Both the position numbers and the translations under genes were made by a program. 64,000 nucleotides of DNA from Ascaphus truei. Its lineage: Eukaryota > Chordata > Amphibia > Anura > Ascaphidae. The stretch covers positions 62,001 to 126,000 of the forward strand of contig WSYH01000654.1 in assembly GCA_036426205.1 (NCBI GenBank). The letters are read 5' to 3'. Shown piece after piece: positions 1 to 11,793 of this stretch (the stretch's first letter is position 1; each line of letters starts with the position of its first letter). Under the pieces are notes generated by a model. The model searched no databases. It saw nothing but the letters and a program-made list of their open reading frames with translations, and was not told where the DNA came from.

Positions 1-620
1 TACAATACTCTTACATCCCCTGGCGGCTGACGCGTCACAGCGTGTAGTGAGCCATGCAGTGAGGAGGGACTGGGACCTGCTCGGGAGGATACCATCAGAT
101 GGTAAGAAGCGCGCGCCGCCGGTCGCAGCGGGACCAAAGCCTTACAGAGAATTCCAGGCCTCTGGATGGTGCTGACTCTCTTCTAATGGAGGCCTCAGAG
201 CTTCCTCGGCAGCCAGCCCATGAGGGACTGACTTGCCTATCTCCTTCCCACCTGGGAGGAGATGGAACACACGTCCACTCCCTAGGAGGGGTAGAACTGG
301 ACTCCCTACAAATTTGCACTTCATCCCTGAGGCTCAGAAGGGGAGGGCACAGGATCTGCACCATGATAGGCTGCACACAGATTCCTATATCACCACCACT
401 TTGGTCACTCAGGGAGTCAGAATAAGGGGGGTCGAAGCCCACAGGATTGCCTGCCACAGCCTGTAGCTATCAGGACTTACATGACAGGAGGCAGAGAGGC
501 AATCTGGTCCAGCTATGTTATATTATAAACAGTGCATTCATAACCACACAGAAGAAACAGGCTATCTGCCTTTTTACAACTTATAACGTTAAAGGATGTG
601 TATTTAAAAAGGTACTGCAC
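1..620. other. No recognisable gene
   Basis: The stretch is fairly GC-rich and carries overlapping short frames on both strands, the longest about 120 codons. None has a recognisable domain, and the mutual overlap suggests chance frames in GC-rich non-coding DNA. I see no repeat termini here. Confidence 0.4.
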
Positions 621-726
621 AACAATCTATAATCTAAAATGAGACTCATCTGGGAATTTATTTCTCCACTGTAGTTTGATGGTTTGTGAAATAATCACAG
701 TGTACAGTAAATAACAATACCTCTTG

Positions 727-842
727 TGGTGCATTTGCATGTCTCAGTCAGATCTGCAACCCTGTCTTTCCCTATTCTCGTTTAGCAAACAGTGCTTCCA
801 CTGCAGCCAGGGATTCTGGGTAATGACATGCAAATGAGCACA
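727..842. repeat. Short inverted repeat with two octamer motifs
   Basis: ATTTGCATGTC near 733 and GACATGCAAAT near 825 are exact inverted copies about 80 bases apart. Each contains the ATGCAAAT octamer. The surrounding arms are only loosely complementary. This could be a decayed hairpin-type MITE; no coding content is seen. Confidence 0.4.
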
Positions 843-3800
843 TAGTGTCACACTTTACTTCTCATCCATTTTAACATGGAACCCTATGATCTTATGCCTG
901 CCGCATTACACAGCTTTTCAGCACAGCCTGAGTTTAAGAAGTGCATAGCCAAGTAACCTACTCACACACAGCTATGTCGACATTTAGGGTCTCATCTGGT
1001 TGCTGGCTATGCAACAGGAAGCTGGTACGTGAGTATAACCAGACATTAAAAATGTTTGGTGGGTAAAAAAAGGGACGAAAACCTCCACCGTGTACAGTAC
1101 ATAAAAATACCACTTATTTCATTAATGACACTTGAAACCCGAGGGCGATGCACTAAGAATTGACCTCATCTAATTGATGATCCTTACACTAATTACCAAA
1201 CTAGGAAACATAACTGACTTTTCTTTCATTATAGGCAATGGTGGTTTTGTAGGGGGGGAAAAACGTGTAAGAATCTTAGGCAGCAGAATTTGTATCTAAA
1301 ATATCTGGTGTGCTAAGAGCCCACTATTTCCGAACCCAAATAATGACACTCCATGTGGGGAACAACAAGGCCATGGCTTTATTTTCAATCTTAAATTTGC
1401 AACGTTTTTACGACCCCCTGCCAGACATGACAGGGATTGTAGTTCAGAACCCAGCGGCCTAGCAGTGGCTCGTGACTCCCGCTGCTACCCCTGGGGATAG
1501 AAATCAACAAATTGTGCGATGCTCGGAGAACTTAGCACTTACAGTAGTATACTCTATGCATGGTACCTGGTAACTGGTATTTTTTTCATATGTTGGTGTG
1601 GGCTTGTCATACTATGATCCAATAAAGCCTCAACATGTTTAATTACTTTGGTTACGCACCTCTCATTATATCTCGTATGGGTAGTGCTCTGCTTTTTCCC
1701 TCATTTCTACATCCAGTTCTACCCCTGGGGATAGCAGAATCATTCCACCAGCCCTTATGAGGGCGCTATCATCCCTGGTATTTCCTTGCACCTCTTGGGC
1801 TCTCCCAGCCTGGCAGGGCAACCCCCACTGACAGCTGTAACAATAACTATAATAACAATCAACATATATAATATTACACCCCTTTCATATATATATTTGA
1901 ATTTAAAAAAAAACCCAGCAACATATTAATGCATACACTAAATGCAAACAGGGAGGGCGGGCCTCTTGATGCTCCGGAGGGCCAGCTTTGGTAGAGGCCC
2001 CACCCGCATCCTCATAGCCCGTATTTACTCCCCTCCCCTGAATGTCATCTCCCCCCCCTTTGTGTAACGTATTGCTAGCCAATAGACCCCCGCCTGAATG
2101 CAGGGGTGGACCATCAATCATTTCAATAAGTAAGAGTGTCAGAAAATTCATTTAACTCCATCCCAGTGAGTATTCCAATTTTGGAATATATGGAGTGTCT
2201 TGTTGATCCCTAGAAAAAGCTGTCAGAACTCAGTCCCCAAGAGTTACCAAACGAAAATATCCTTCGTTAAGGGGATGTGCAAAATATTCTTCAAATTTGG
2301 GAATCTGGTGACATCTTGTGGTTAGTGTGTGGAAATCAGATCATCAATAGAATTGATGTACTGTACCTAGTAAAACATGAATTTTCATTAATATAACACA
2401 TGTACTTAATAATAAATATGTTAGAGAACATTAGTTCATAAGTGTTTAATAATTATAGCTCTAAAGTGGTGCAGTAGCCTCTTTGATGGAATCTTTATCA
2501 TGCTTATTTTAATTAGTAGCCGGTAAAAGTATGTAAATAGTATTTAGTTCATTAAACACTTTGTTAATAAACCAGTTTTTCCTTGATACATATGCTTCCT
2601 TAAGTTCTTGTGGTTAATCTGTATATTACCTGTAGAAAAGAAATAGTGTATTGTAATGGGAAGATTCCGCATTGCAATTTAAATAATAGAAAACCAGGAA
2701 TTTACAATGACATGCATAAAAACTCTCATTCTGAGTACATGGTAAATGTAAAAATGTAATAGTAACTAGACAAAATCAATGCAATAAACAGCATCCTATT
2801 TATCAAGAGAAAGAAAGCCCCAAGCTGACTAAGTGAGGGGTGGCATCACTACATGCCAGAGGTTCCCTCTGGTCATGCGGAACTGACATGGTATGAATAG
2901 GATTAGGGGAAGTATATAAGGAATGGGGTACTTGGGGTCAGGCCTCTTTTTCCTCGGAATTGGTGAGGAAAAAGCAGCTCACACACGTGTTAGCTTCCAG
3001 ATGGGTCAGTCAGAGTCAGGCAGTTGCCGGAGCATAGATGGATCCAGATAGATGGCTTGTGGAGATGGGGGAATACAGTAGGTGCAGTGTTGCAAGCTGC
3101 TTGAGAGGATCCTGATGACGGAGCAGGGCTGGATTGAGCACCATGGTCAGTGGTACCAGTGGGGGACATGTAGCAGTGACGGACCCATGGAGCAGGTCTG
3201 CCAGGTTACCCTGCATCCCCCATGCCGCGGACGCGCTTATGCTTGCGAGTGGTGATGTCACCAACTCTCCAAGCATGAGCATTGGACTGTCCTGCAACTT
3301 TTCCTGTAAGCGAGAGCGGGGGGCGTAGCCTAAACAGTGACTGGCGCTGGTTGGCGGAGGAGATCATGTGCCTCTCAGCTTGCCTCAAAGTCAATTTAAT
3401 TTGTCTCGGCAAGCACCCAGCAACCGCGAGCGTACGTGCACGCTCACGGGTGCGCGCGTGCCGCATGAGCATGGCTGGACAGACTTAAATTGATTGTGCT
3501 GACCATGCCAAGCACCAAGCGCGGTCAGCGGCAGCATGGAAGCAGCCTTAGAGAGTGGTGTAGAGAGTGGTGTAGAGAGCAGTGCAGTTACAGAGGGTGT
3601 GGTGGAGTGACAGATCAGCAGACGGGTCTGTCAGCTCAGGGAGCAGAGGTGTTGCTGAGGGAGCGTTTCCTGGTTTTCAGGGTAGTGCACTCATGTGCGG
3701 CCCTGGGACGTCAACAGAGATTTTAGAATAGGTTGTGCGCAGACAGTGCCGGATGCAATGTGGGTTAAGGTGGTTTAGACATGAGGCAGGAGGTGGTGGG

Positions 3801-4029
3801 CTACCGGTTTGGTTAAGCTCAGTGGGGCGGACATGTGAAATCTCGCACATGTGCATTCAAGGTGCAGGCAGAAGCATAAAAAGTCCCAATGGTTGGGATT
3901 TAGTGCAGGTTGAGGCAGACAAAGCTCAAATGATTCCATGTTGTTGTAGATGTAGATAGAGCACAGCCAGGGAAATCCTGCTTCTGGTATCCAGAGGAAG
4001 AAAAAACAGCCAGGCAACTCCAAACTAAG
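843..4029. other. Intergenic, no gene recognised
   Basis: About 3.2 kb of mostly AT-rich sequence with AT microsatellite stretches near 1865-1900. A GC-richer part at 3000-3960 contains short overlapping frames without recognisable domains. A small tandem repeat based on AGAGAGTGGTGT occurs near 3549-3580. Nothing resembles an RNA gene. Confidence 0.4.
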
Positions 4030-4087
4030 ATTAGTGATCAAATTTATTGCATGCTAGAAAAACAATAAAAAACGGACTACATGAACA

Positions 4088-4125
4088 CACCTACGCATTT
4101 CATGACACAGCACTATATCAAGGTG
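4088..4125 (-). ncRNA. Decayed hammerhead-like motif
   Basis: On the minus strand the outer arms CACC and GGTG are complementary (stem I), and GAAATGCGTA matches the 3' half of the motif found at other PLE sites. The 5' core reads TTGATATAG rather than CTGANGAAG, so the catalytic core looks broken. It is called mainly by comparison with the better copies at 51224, 60477 and 19151. Confidence 0.45.
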
Positions 4126-5018
4126 TACAAGGTAATGCAAAAGCTGCTTCTTTATACTCACCATAGCTGTCCGTCGCACCATCAGGATGACGTCATCAGC
4201 GCGCATCCGCAGACGTGGTCGCGCTGACGTAACATGCATCCCCATAGGCCGGGCAGGTCAGGTGGTATGCTGTTTTTTCTTAAAATAAACTTTATTATTC
4301 ACAAGACAATACCACACAAAAATAACGTTATTTAAAAACACAAAAATCTAAATACTTGAGAAGCAACAACCCTGAAATAATACTTAGTGATATAAGCATA
4401 TTTAGTCACATATAATCAACAATGAAAAGAATCATAACATTTGAATGATGATAATATCAAATAACATCGTATATGTATTATTTATATATCTAAACTACAT
4501 AACAAAATGTATATATCAGGGCATGAATTAAAAAACTTGTAGTTCAAGGAGGACATATGTCAGTATGTGTGGAAGTATACAATCAAGATAAGACCATTGT
4601 GGTTAAGTAACCCCTAATATAAGGGGACTAACTATACTATTTCAGCTATGATTGTAATACATAAGTAAATAACTCCACACATATTGACACAGTAATTTAA
4701 GAAGATTGATATAGACCCTATGATAAGCACAAACAGGAATAAACATGAGCAGTGATTGGGAAAGCATGACAAACTTACATATAATAAATAATTAATTAAT
4801 AATTAGATAAATAAATATGACATAAGGTCACTATTATAATTAATAATTAATGTAATCAATAACATAATAACAAAAAAACAATGATACAATTAGATATAAT
4901 TAAATCCTCAATATGACATTAATAAATCCTAAATTCATAAATTATAATATATAAATTGAAATCATATATTTATTTAAAATTACAAAAAATGACTCAAATC
5001 CCAATCAATGTTCATGCC

Positions 5019-5690
5019 TTAAGGTGCTCTAGTTCTCAGTGTGAAAATCCAGTATGTTTCGTGTCTGTCCAACAGTTTAGTTCTGTCTCCACCTCTTGGG
5101 GGCATCGGAATGTGTTCGATACCCTGGAATGTGAAACTATCTTTACTGCCATTGGGACAACTGAAAAAATGTTTTGATACTGGGTGATTTTGATCTTTGA
5201 TGTTGATAAGTCTTAAATGCTCCAGTATTCTGACTTTTAAACATCTGGTGGTCCTGCCGACATACTGTTGGCCACATCCACATCTTAACAGATAAATAAT
5301 AAAGGTGGAATTACAATTAATAAAAGTCTTTATATTATAAGTCATTCTTGTAACAGATGAATGAAATGTTTTACTTTGATTCATTTTAGAACATACCTTG
5401 CAATGAGTGCAGGTATATGACCCCTTGGGCAGCAAGGATGCTTCCGCATTTGTTGATCCAAAAAGACTCAGCGATAATGAATTGGACAATGTTTTGGCAC
5501 ATTTAAAAATAACATTTGGACCTGCCGCAATATGAGGCTTTATAACAGGATCTAATGATAATACATTCCAATGTTTTCTTAGAATAAATATAATAGATTC
5601 TGCCTGTCTGCTGAATGGGGTAATAAAGGAGGGACTATCATTAAATCTAGTTTTTTTAGGTTTATGTCCCAACAAGGAATTTCTATCCAT
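5019..5690 (-). pseudogene. PLE GIY-YIG endonuclease part
   Basis: A 223-codon frame holding the C-terminal part of a PLE protein. A Cys-rich segment with CTHCKVC precedes FINCNSTFIIYLLRCGCGQQ and YVGRTTR, which is the IIY...YVG form of the GIY-YIG core used by PLEs for target cleavage. HETYWIFTLRT near the end matches the tail of the open copy at 32650. The first methionine is internal to the ancestral protein, which continues upstream in other frames at 5971-6865, so this is a decayed fragment. Confidence 0.8.
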
Positions 5691-5949
5691 AGTTGAGACC
5701 TCTTGGATAGATATATCTAAGTCTCTCCTACTATAGCCCCTCTGCAGAAAGCGTCTACAGTATATAAATCATTAGATTGAAGTTCATAATCATCATCATT
5801 TGAACAATTGCGACATGCTCTCATAAACTGACTTTTAGTTATCCCTCTGAACATGGCTTGAGGATGACAGCTGCTGGCCCTTAAGAATGTGTTACGAGAG
5901 TTCGGTTTTCGATAAAGAGTGGTCTGAATATTAAGTGTTATATCAATAT

Positions 5950-7000
5950 ATAAACATAAGTCTAAATAATTTATATGTTGTACGTGATAAGAGTGAGTGA
6001 AGAAAAGATTAAGTCATAAGTGTTAAGTGCAGAAATAAATTCATGCAGTATGGTAATATCACCTTCCCAAATGAGTAAGAGGTCGTCAATATACCGCTTG
6101 TAAAATAAAATGTGCTCTCTGTATTTGTTCAATTCTCCAAACACGTGGAACGACTCCCACCACCCCATAAAGAGGTTGGCGTATGATGGGGCAAAACTAG
6201 TGCCCATTGCCGTTCCACGTGTTTGGAGATAGTGAACCCCATTAAACAGAAAAAAATTGTGCGTGAAAAGAAAGTGTATAGAATCCAAAATAAAAGTGAT
6301 TTGTGCGAGTGATAAATCAGACCGATCAAGAAAATAGCCAGCAGCTGTCAAGCCATGCTCATGGGATATGACAGTGTAGAAAGATGTGACATCAAGTGCC
6401 ACCCACATCATGTTTTGTTTCCATTCAAAGCCATCGAGAGTAGTGAGTAAATCGCCACTATCTCGAATATAAGACGGCAGTTGTTGCACTAAAGGTTGAA
6501 GAAAATAATCCATATAGCGCGAGACACCATCTCCCAAAGAATCAATGCTAGAAAGAATTGGCCATCCAGGGGGGGGGGGGGGGGGGGGGAGACCAATCTT
6601 TTGTGAATCTTTGGGAAATGGTGAAACACTGCAGTGGTGGGTAGGGGCTTGTATAGGAAATCAATGTCGTTGTCATTAAGAACTCCCAGCATAGAACCCA
6701 CATCCAATAAGTGCCTAAGTTCGCTTTGATATTTTTGGGTGGGGTCAGATGGTAGCACAGCATAGGAAGAAACATCACGAGTTGGCGTAAAGCCTCTCTG
6801 AGATAGTCATCCCTATGCTGTACCACCACCGCCCCACCCTTGTCAGCATTCTTAATTACCAACAATTTTTTGGTTTTAAGTTTTTTAAGGCCTTAATTTC
6901 ATCAGAGGTCAGATTACTATGTCGGGTGTTCTGGTGATAGGTATTAAATTTAAAACCTAGCCAGTCTACAATGTCTGCGGTGGAGTCACCCACTGAATAA
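5950..7000 (-). pseudogene. PLE reverse transcriptase part, frameshifted
   Basis: Three overlapping minus-strand frames together cover the PLE RT. The upstream one has VIKNADKGGAVVVQHRDDY (near 6860-6800). The middle frame has KIHKRL followed by a run of prolines encoded by an expanded C tract. The downstream frame has ALDVTSFYTVISHEHGL, GTAMGTSFAPSYANLFMGWW and YKRYIDDLLLIWEG, the last carrying the catalytic YIDD. Frame changes lie around the homopolymer at 6569-6589 and near 5980. The YIDD centre is intact but the reading frame is not. Confidence 0.8.
6569..6589. repeat. Expanded poly-G/poly-C tract inside RT
   Basis: A run of 21 G on the plus strand sits where the related open PLE copy encodes HPPGRPI. 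The expansion creates the apparent polyproline stretch and contributes to the frameshift of this RT copy. Confidence 0.85.
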
Positions 7001-7010
7001 ATGCTTTAGG

Positions 7011-7739
7011 AGAGAAAAACACTGCCTCTGTGAGGGCGCAGCGAGAAAAAATACTTTGAAGAGCAAGGACGCCGGTGAGCGTCATTAGAATGGTCCCGTG
7101 GCCTGATCGTTACCACAATAGAAGCATGACAGAGCTGCTTAGGTCAAGCTTTGTGAATGTGTTTTGAATTCCTTTTAGGGATGTTGAGGTGCCACTTTGT
7201 TGGTGGATGTGCATGTTAGCATTGATATAGCCAATTTGTCTAAAGTGGAAGAATTTGCTAGGATGGCAGGCCCAGTAGTGTTTCCTCCATTGGAGAATCT
7301 CAGCATGTCTTGACAGCTGGTGGTTCCCAAGAAAGCGCCAGGGGTTTTTCACCTTATTCACTATATAAGCAAGCAGGAAAATCTGAAGACTCGGTGAGAC
7401 ACACGCTTCCGCAAGTGTGCGGAAGCGTGCGCGAGCCCCTGCTAAAGCCGCTCAAATTGTGGCTGCAGGGGCTCAGTGCCGAGCAGCAGCGCGCCTCAGC
7501 ACGGGTCAGCGCATAAGCGCTGACTATGCCCGAGGCCTAAGCTGGGGGCAAATAGTTTGAGAGGGGAGGATATCCTGGTGGGGACAGCTAAAGTTCTTGA
7601 TGAAGTGATCTCAAATGAACCAAAAGGGTAAGTGTAAGTGGGTATCACTGGAGGGACAGAAGGGGAGTCTGATCTGCCCGTTCAGGTTAGCCAAGGTGAG
7701 ACAATGTGGTTTTCTAGTTTGAGTCATTAAGGAGTTCAC
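7011..7739. other. No gene recognised
   Basis: Non-coding sequence between the PLE remnant and the next repeat block. It holds only short chance frames and a GC-rich hairpin at 7402-7429. Confidence 0.4.
7402..7429. repeat. Perfect 12-bp hairpin
   Basis: CACGCTTCCGCA at 7402-7413 and TGCGGAAGCGTG at 7418-7429 are exact reverse complements around a 4-base loop. It lies in a CpG-rich patch without coding signal. Confidence 0.85.
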
Positions 7740-8339
7740 ACCAATTTATTTCAAAGAAAAGGGCTTTATTTCATGAATTGGGAAATCCAGGTTGCAGTAC
7801 TCTTAGACAGTGTCAAAACTACAAAAAAAGAAGAGCACAACTCAACCATACAAACAAAGCTTTGTTCAGTTTGGTGAAGGGTGGAAGTCTGCGCTTTTCC
7901 ATAGACAAACCCTCTGGGAATTTGTTCCTTCACAGGTGTCATGAGAGAGAGGATTGGGCCCGGGATTAAAGGGGTTACACCCCATTTGGCCACCCTCTAC
8001 TCTCAACTGGGAAGCAAGGGGTTAGGACTGAGGTCCAGCAATGTGTTTTTTACCTTGCTTCGGTATCCAAATGTTTATTCCCCTGCATAAATGTAAGGTC
8101 TCATCCTGGTGTTTGCACTCACACATACACTAGGGTTGATGCGGGAGGGAAGGGGTTAATGTTAATTTAGTGATTATAGCCCTTTGTTCCCTTTTCCCGT
8201 GTTTTCAGGCTCCATTTTGCAGCCGTCCATAGGTCGCCATTGAGCCTCCATGCGTTCTAATGGCAGAAGTAGCGGTTTTGGACCTGTTTTCCAGCGACGA
8301 CCAGCAGGTGGCATCCGAGAGGAGGAGCGGCAGTTTCCC

Positions 8340-9050
8340 ATTGTAAGTCAATGGGCTCATTGACTTCAATGGAGATTCCTCAACGCCGGCCTCGAGGAAC
8401 AGGTTGGCAGCCATCCAAACCGCAGACCGCAAAAGCGGATACAATGTCTTTGAAAAGAGTTTTATCACTTCGGTCAAGTTCAAAAACAATTGGCGTGGGA
8501 ATCTTAGGTTCTAGGGCCCCTGGGAATAAAGTTCTTCTTGCCCCTAGCTCCTAGGAACCCCCACACACGATCCACACCGGGTCTAGGAATGAGAGACACC
8601 TGTAAGGGGTCGAGTGGAGAAGGAGGGTCGTGCCATTGACTTCAATGGCGGAGCGGAGGTCCCATTGAATCTAATGGTGGCGTGCTCCATGCATTGTCTA
8701 TGGCGGCGCCGGCCATTGATTCCAATGGGGAAAAGCCACGTGGCGTAAAAACGACTAAGTGTGAAATGATGAAAAATGTAAGTCCATATCTCCGGTTCTG
8801 AAATGACCAGAGGGATGGGATTTTGGTGGCATGTAGCCAAGGTTCCCGCTTTTATGCATGACCCTTCTCAGCCCTCTCTGACCAACCAGACGGAGTGTGG
8901 GCGAATGTAAAGTTTGTTGGTTTTTCCCATAGACTTCAATGGTGGCGTTTCTCCATTGAAAGCCTATGGCGGGAAACCCCATTGATGGCAACGGCGGAGC
9001 CCGCCATTCAATGCTATGGTGGCGGACCCCGTTGATTTCAATGGGGAAAG
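8340..9050. repeat. Interspersed CCATTGA..TCAATGG microrepeat
   Basis: Roughly ten variants of one near-palindromic 16-mer occur in both orientations, for example near 8357, 8635, 8661, 8714, 8932, 8953, 8979, 9004 and 9030. Typical forms are CATTGACTTCAATGG and CCATTGATTCCAATGG. Spacing is irregular, so it is not a simple tandem array. Confidence 0.65.
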
Positions 9051-10240
9051 AGTGAAAAGCAGAGATTCATTTTTAAAGGGACGAATCCTGTATTTTAAAA
9101 GTTTTATTAAAGTGCATTTCTGTATCTCTGGTTCTGGAGGTCGCAGAGAGTTGAAATTTGGCCAATATGTAGGGTCACTGTAGGCTTTAATAACTGGCAG
9201 ATTTCGACCCACTGAACCCACCAGAACGGAACTTATTAATATGTGAAGATATTAAAGTATATATGGGATTTTGGATCTGCCCTGAAAATGCAGACTCCAT
9301 CTGCTATGCTAATAGGGAAGGAAGAGCATCCTGAGGATTTAGCATAGTCCAGTGATCAAACGTTAACTGCCCTGATTGTTTATACTAGGGTCAGGAACAA
9401 AGGAGCGGAGTGTTTTTAAGTGTGGTACTTCACACTTACAGGGGAAGCCAAAATCTACTTCAAAGAGATTTTTCAAGCCAACTCGGCACCTAGGGTTAAG
9501 AGTAAAGGGTTGAAATGGTATATAAGTCAGAGTCCCCCCTTACTCAAGTGTCTTCATGGTCTTCATGTATTGTCGTGATGTCCACATCTGAACCTGAATT
9601 ATGGAAGAAATGGCCCATCCTGTATCCTGATGGCTTTCTTGTCCTAACCTTTAAGTAAGTGCCTATATATTTTGTCTGTTATTTGTATAATCTCGTGTGT
9701 TCACCTTTTTCAAGGAATAAATTATATTTTATCATATCTAAGCCTCGTTCAGTTCAACCCAGTTATATTTTTGGTGTGTATTATTACTAGCCTGTCACAA
9801 AGTTACCGTCACAACAAGTTGTTAAAAGACTGAGTTCAGGGAGTCCGCTTCCTTCCTTTTAACTTCCAGTCCCAATCAGGAGTTGATTGGAACCATCCTT
9901 GCCCTCTAGCAGTTCTGGAAACTAGGTTGTGGTCTCCTGGACCTGGAACAGTGAGGAAATGTTACCTCTTTCACTCCTTATCTTCCTACATGCCCTAGAT
10001 TTATTTGTTGGTGGGCTAGGGCCATAGGGAAATTGAGAGATCACGAAGAATGGTTAATAAGCCTATGGGTGCATTTGTGTTAGAGCTGGGGGCTTTGTCC
10101 ATCTTGCATACAGAACTTAAGGGTGATTCTTTGGGTTTGTTTCGTGTGGAATTCTTATTGGCTAGAGAGACTTTAATCTCTAACCAGTTTGTTAAGACCT
10201 TTATGAAATTAATCAATAAAGAAACTCAGCAATTGGATCA

Positions 10241-10260
10241 TACTGTATATATATACAGTA
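10241..10260. repeat. Perfect 20-bp palindrome
   Basis: TACTGTATATATATACAGTA is identical to its reverse complement. It contains the TACAGTA/TACTGTA word that is enriched at 22-28.6 kb and 38.7 kb. Confidence 0.85.
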
Positions 10261-10620
10261 TAGGTTTGTTCTAGAAAAAAAGAATTAAACAGAGATGTGC
10301 AAATGTTTGCAAATGTAATTTCTTATTTTTTTTGCAAGTGTTTTTCAAATTTTGCATGTTTGTAAAATTGTTACAGTAGCTTGAATTGCTTAAAAATATG
10401 CCAACATTTAGCACTTGTCGATGAATCTTGATTAAATGGCAGCATATAAAGGACCATAGGACCTTCACATTGGCCATGTGACCTCGCACATTTTAGTCAT
10501 TTGGCATTGGAAATGTTTGTGGGGCAAACCGTAATGTTTTTAAATGCAAAATTGCATTTTGAATGAAATTTGCACATCTCTAATAATGAATATTTGGGCT
10601 TCTGTAGGTGATACACATTT

Positions 10621-11181
10621 TGTCATGGAACAGAAATACCCATGTCTGCCTTCTCTGTTTCACCCCCCCCCCCTTTCCTTGGCAGTTCTGCCTGCTAGCT
10701 GTATTTGGATGTTACTTTCCTTGCAGTTTCACTCCCAGTGCAGATGGAATGGATACATTATGTTGCCTTTTTTCCTTCCAGTCTGTCACATCCCTGGTTG
10801 CCCTGGCAACATCTCCAGTCCTCCAAGTTAATGGGCTTTCCCATTCCCCCCTGTCCCTGGTGACAGTTAGTATGGCCTGACCCTTATCCCTGTGTCACAA
10901 GCAGTACCCAATGTCTTTTACTTCCTGACATTGGCAGAGTGAGTACATTCATGTTACACCCCTATGGAAAGACCAATTCTTTTCACCTGCCCTTACTACA
11001 AAGCACCCACAGAGATACACCTTTCCAACACAAACATCTTATCCACAAGTGCCTGTTTTTATTGCTGCCTTCCTAAATAAAGTGAAGAAAATCTACAGGA
11101 CTTGTTGTGCTTTGGAAAGAGGGCTGAGCTGAAACTAGCTGGGTTCATTCATACCCCAAACATGACCCTGGATCCATAATA
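10621..11181 (+). repeat. BEL/Pao 5' LTR
   Basis: Starts TGTCATGGAACAGAAA and ends near GGATCCATAATA. It aligns base for base over nearly its whole length with 16091-16652, with scattered substitutions. A promoter and an AATAAA (about 11077) fall inside it. Confidence 0.88.
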
Positions 11182-11793
11182 GTGAAAAGAAGACCGTGTG
11201 TCTTGGGGATACACAGGAACTGCTACTCACAGAGCAGTCTCTGCAGACTGACAAGCAGCAGCCTTACAAACAAGCACAGCACAAGCGTATGCCCCACACT
11301 GCTGTTCAGAGCAGCCTCTACAGCAGAAACAAGCGACAGCTTCATGCTAAGGAAAGTGTTACATTGCACAGCTTTACAAAGCAGCAGATTTTTGGGAAAC
11401 AAGCAGCAGTTTTAAACAGCAAACCCAGAAAAGCAAAACAACTTTGCACACAAGGCATTGCAGACAGACAGTTCATAGCACACAGAACTTTGATTGCCTT
11501 CTCTGTTTTTGAGTCCACCCTCTGCACAGTTTCTCAGTGAGGAGCTACCATCTCACCTAACCCTGCGCACGTCCCCATGGCCAGCGCCACCAAGGGCTAC
11601 GCCACCGGACACCCGCCAGGACATGGGTCAGAGCCACCGAACACCTGTGAGTACAGCTACCCCTACGCTTACCGCTGCAGGACACCTACCGGCACTATCC
11701 GAGACAGTCATCCATCGCAGACGCAGGTAAACAGACCGCATGCCACACGCACTGGCTAAAGGCCTACACACACCACCAGTAACTTTAAATGCC

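Larger units (their letters stand above)
4030..7010 (-). mobile_element. Penelope-like element remnant (GIY-YIG type)
   Basis: A minus-strand PLE copy whose RT portion lies at about 5950-7000 and whose GIY-YIG portion lies at 5019-5690, followed by about 750 bases of AT-rich 3' non-coding sequence down to roughly 4270. It belongs to the same family as the open PLE frame at 30336-32729: shared blocks include KNADKGGAVVVQHRDDY and GTAMGTSFAPSYANLFMGWW. The copy is 5' truncated near 7010 and broken by several frameshifts. A hammerhead-like motif lies beyond the coding part at 4088-4125, but whether it belongs to this copy or an adjoining element is uncertain. The left boundary is approximate. 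Confidence 0.8.
7740..10615. other. Non-coding repeat-derived stretch, possible LTR end
   Basis: No domain-bearing frame is visible. Around 8340-9050 a short motif of the type CCATTGA..TCAATGG recurs many times. At 9500-9800 there is a TATA-like TATATAAG (9519), an AATAAA at about 9716, and a downstream CTGTCAC, an arrangement like the promoter and 3' end of an LTR. No matching partner LTR or target duplication was found, so a solo LTR is only a possibility. Confidence 0.3.

Noticed and set aside
95..466. Overlapping frames of 60-120 codons on both strands
   Set aside because: No recognisable domain, mutual overlap, GC-rich sequence without stops by chance.
9400..9800. Solo LTR call with TATA box and AATAAA
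   Set aside because: Signals are in a plausible order, but no second LTR, clear TG...CA ends or target duplication could be identified, so it is kept only as a low-confidence note.
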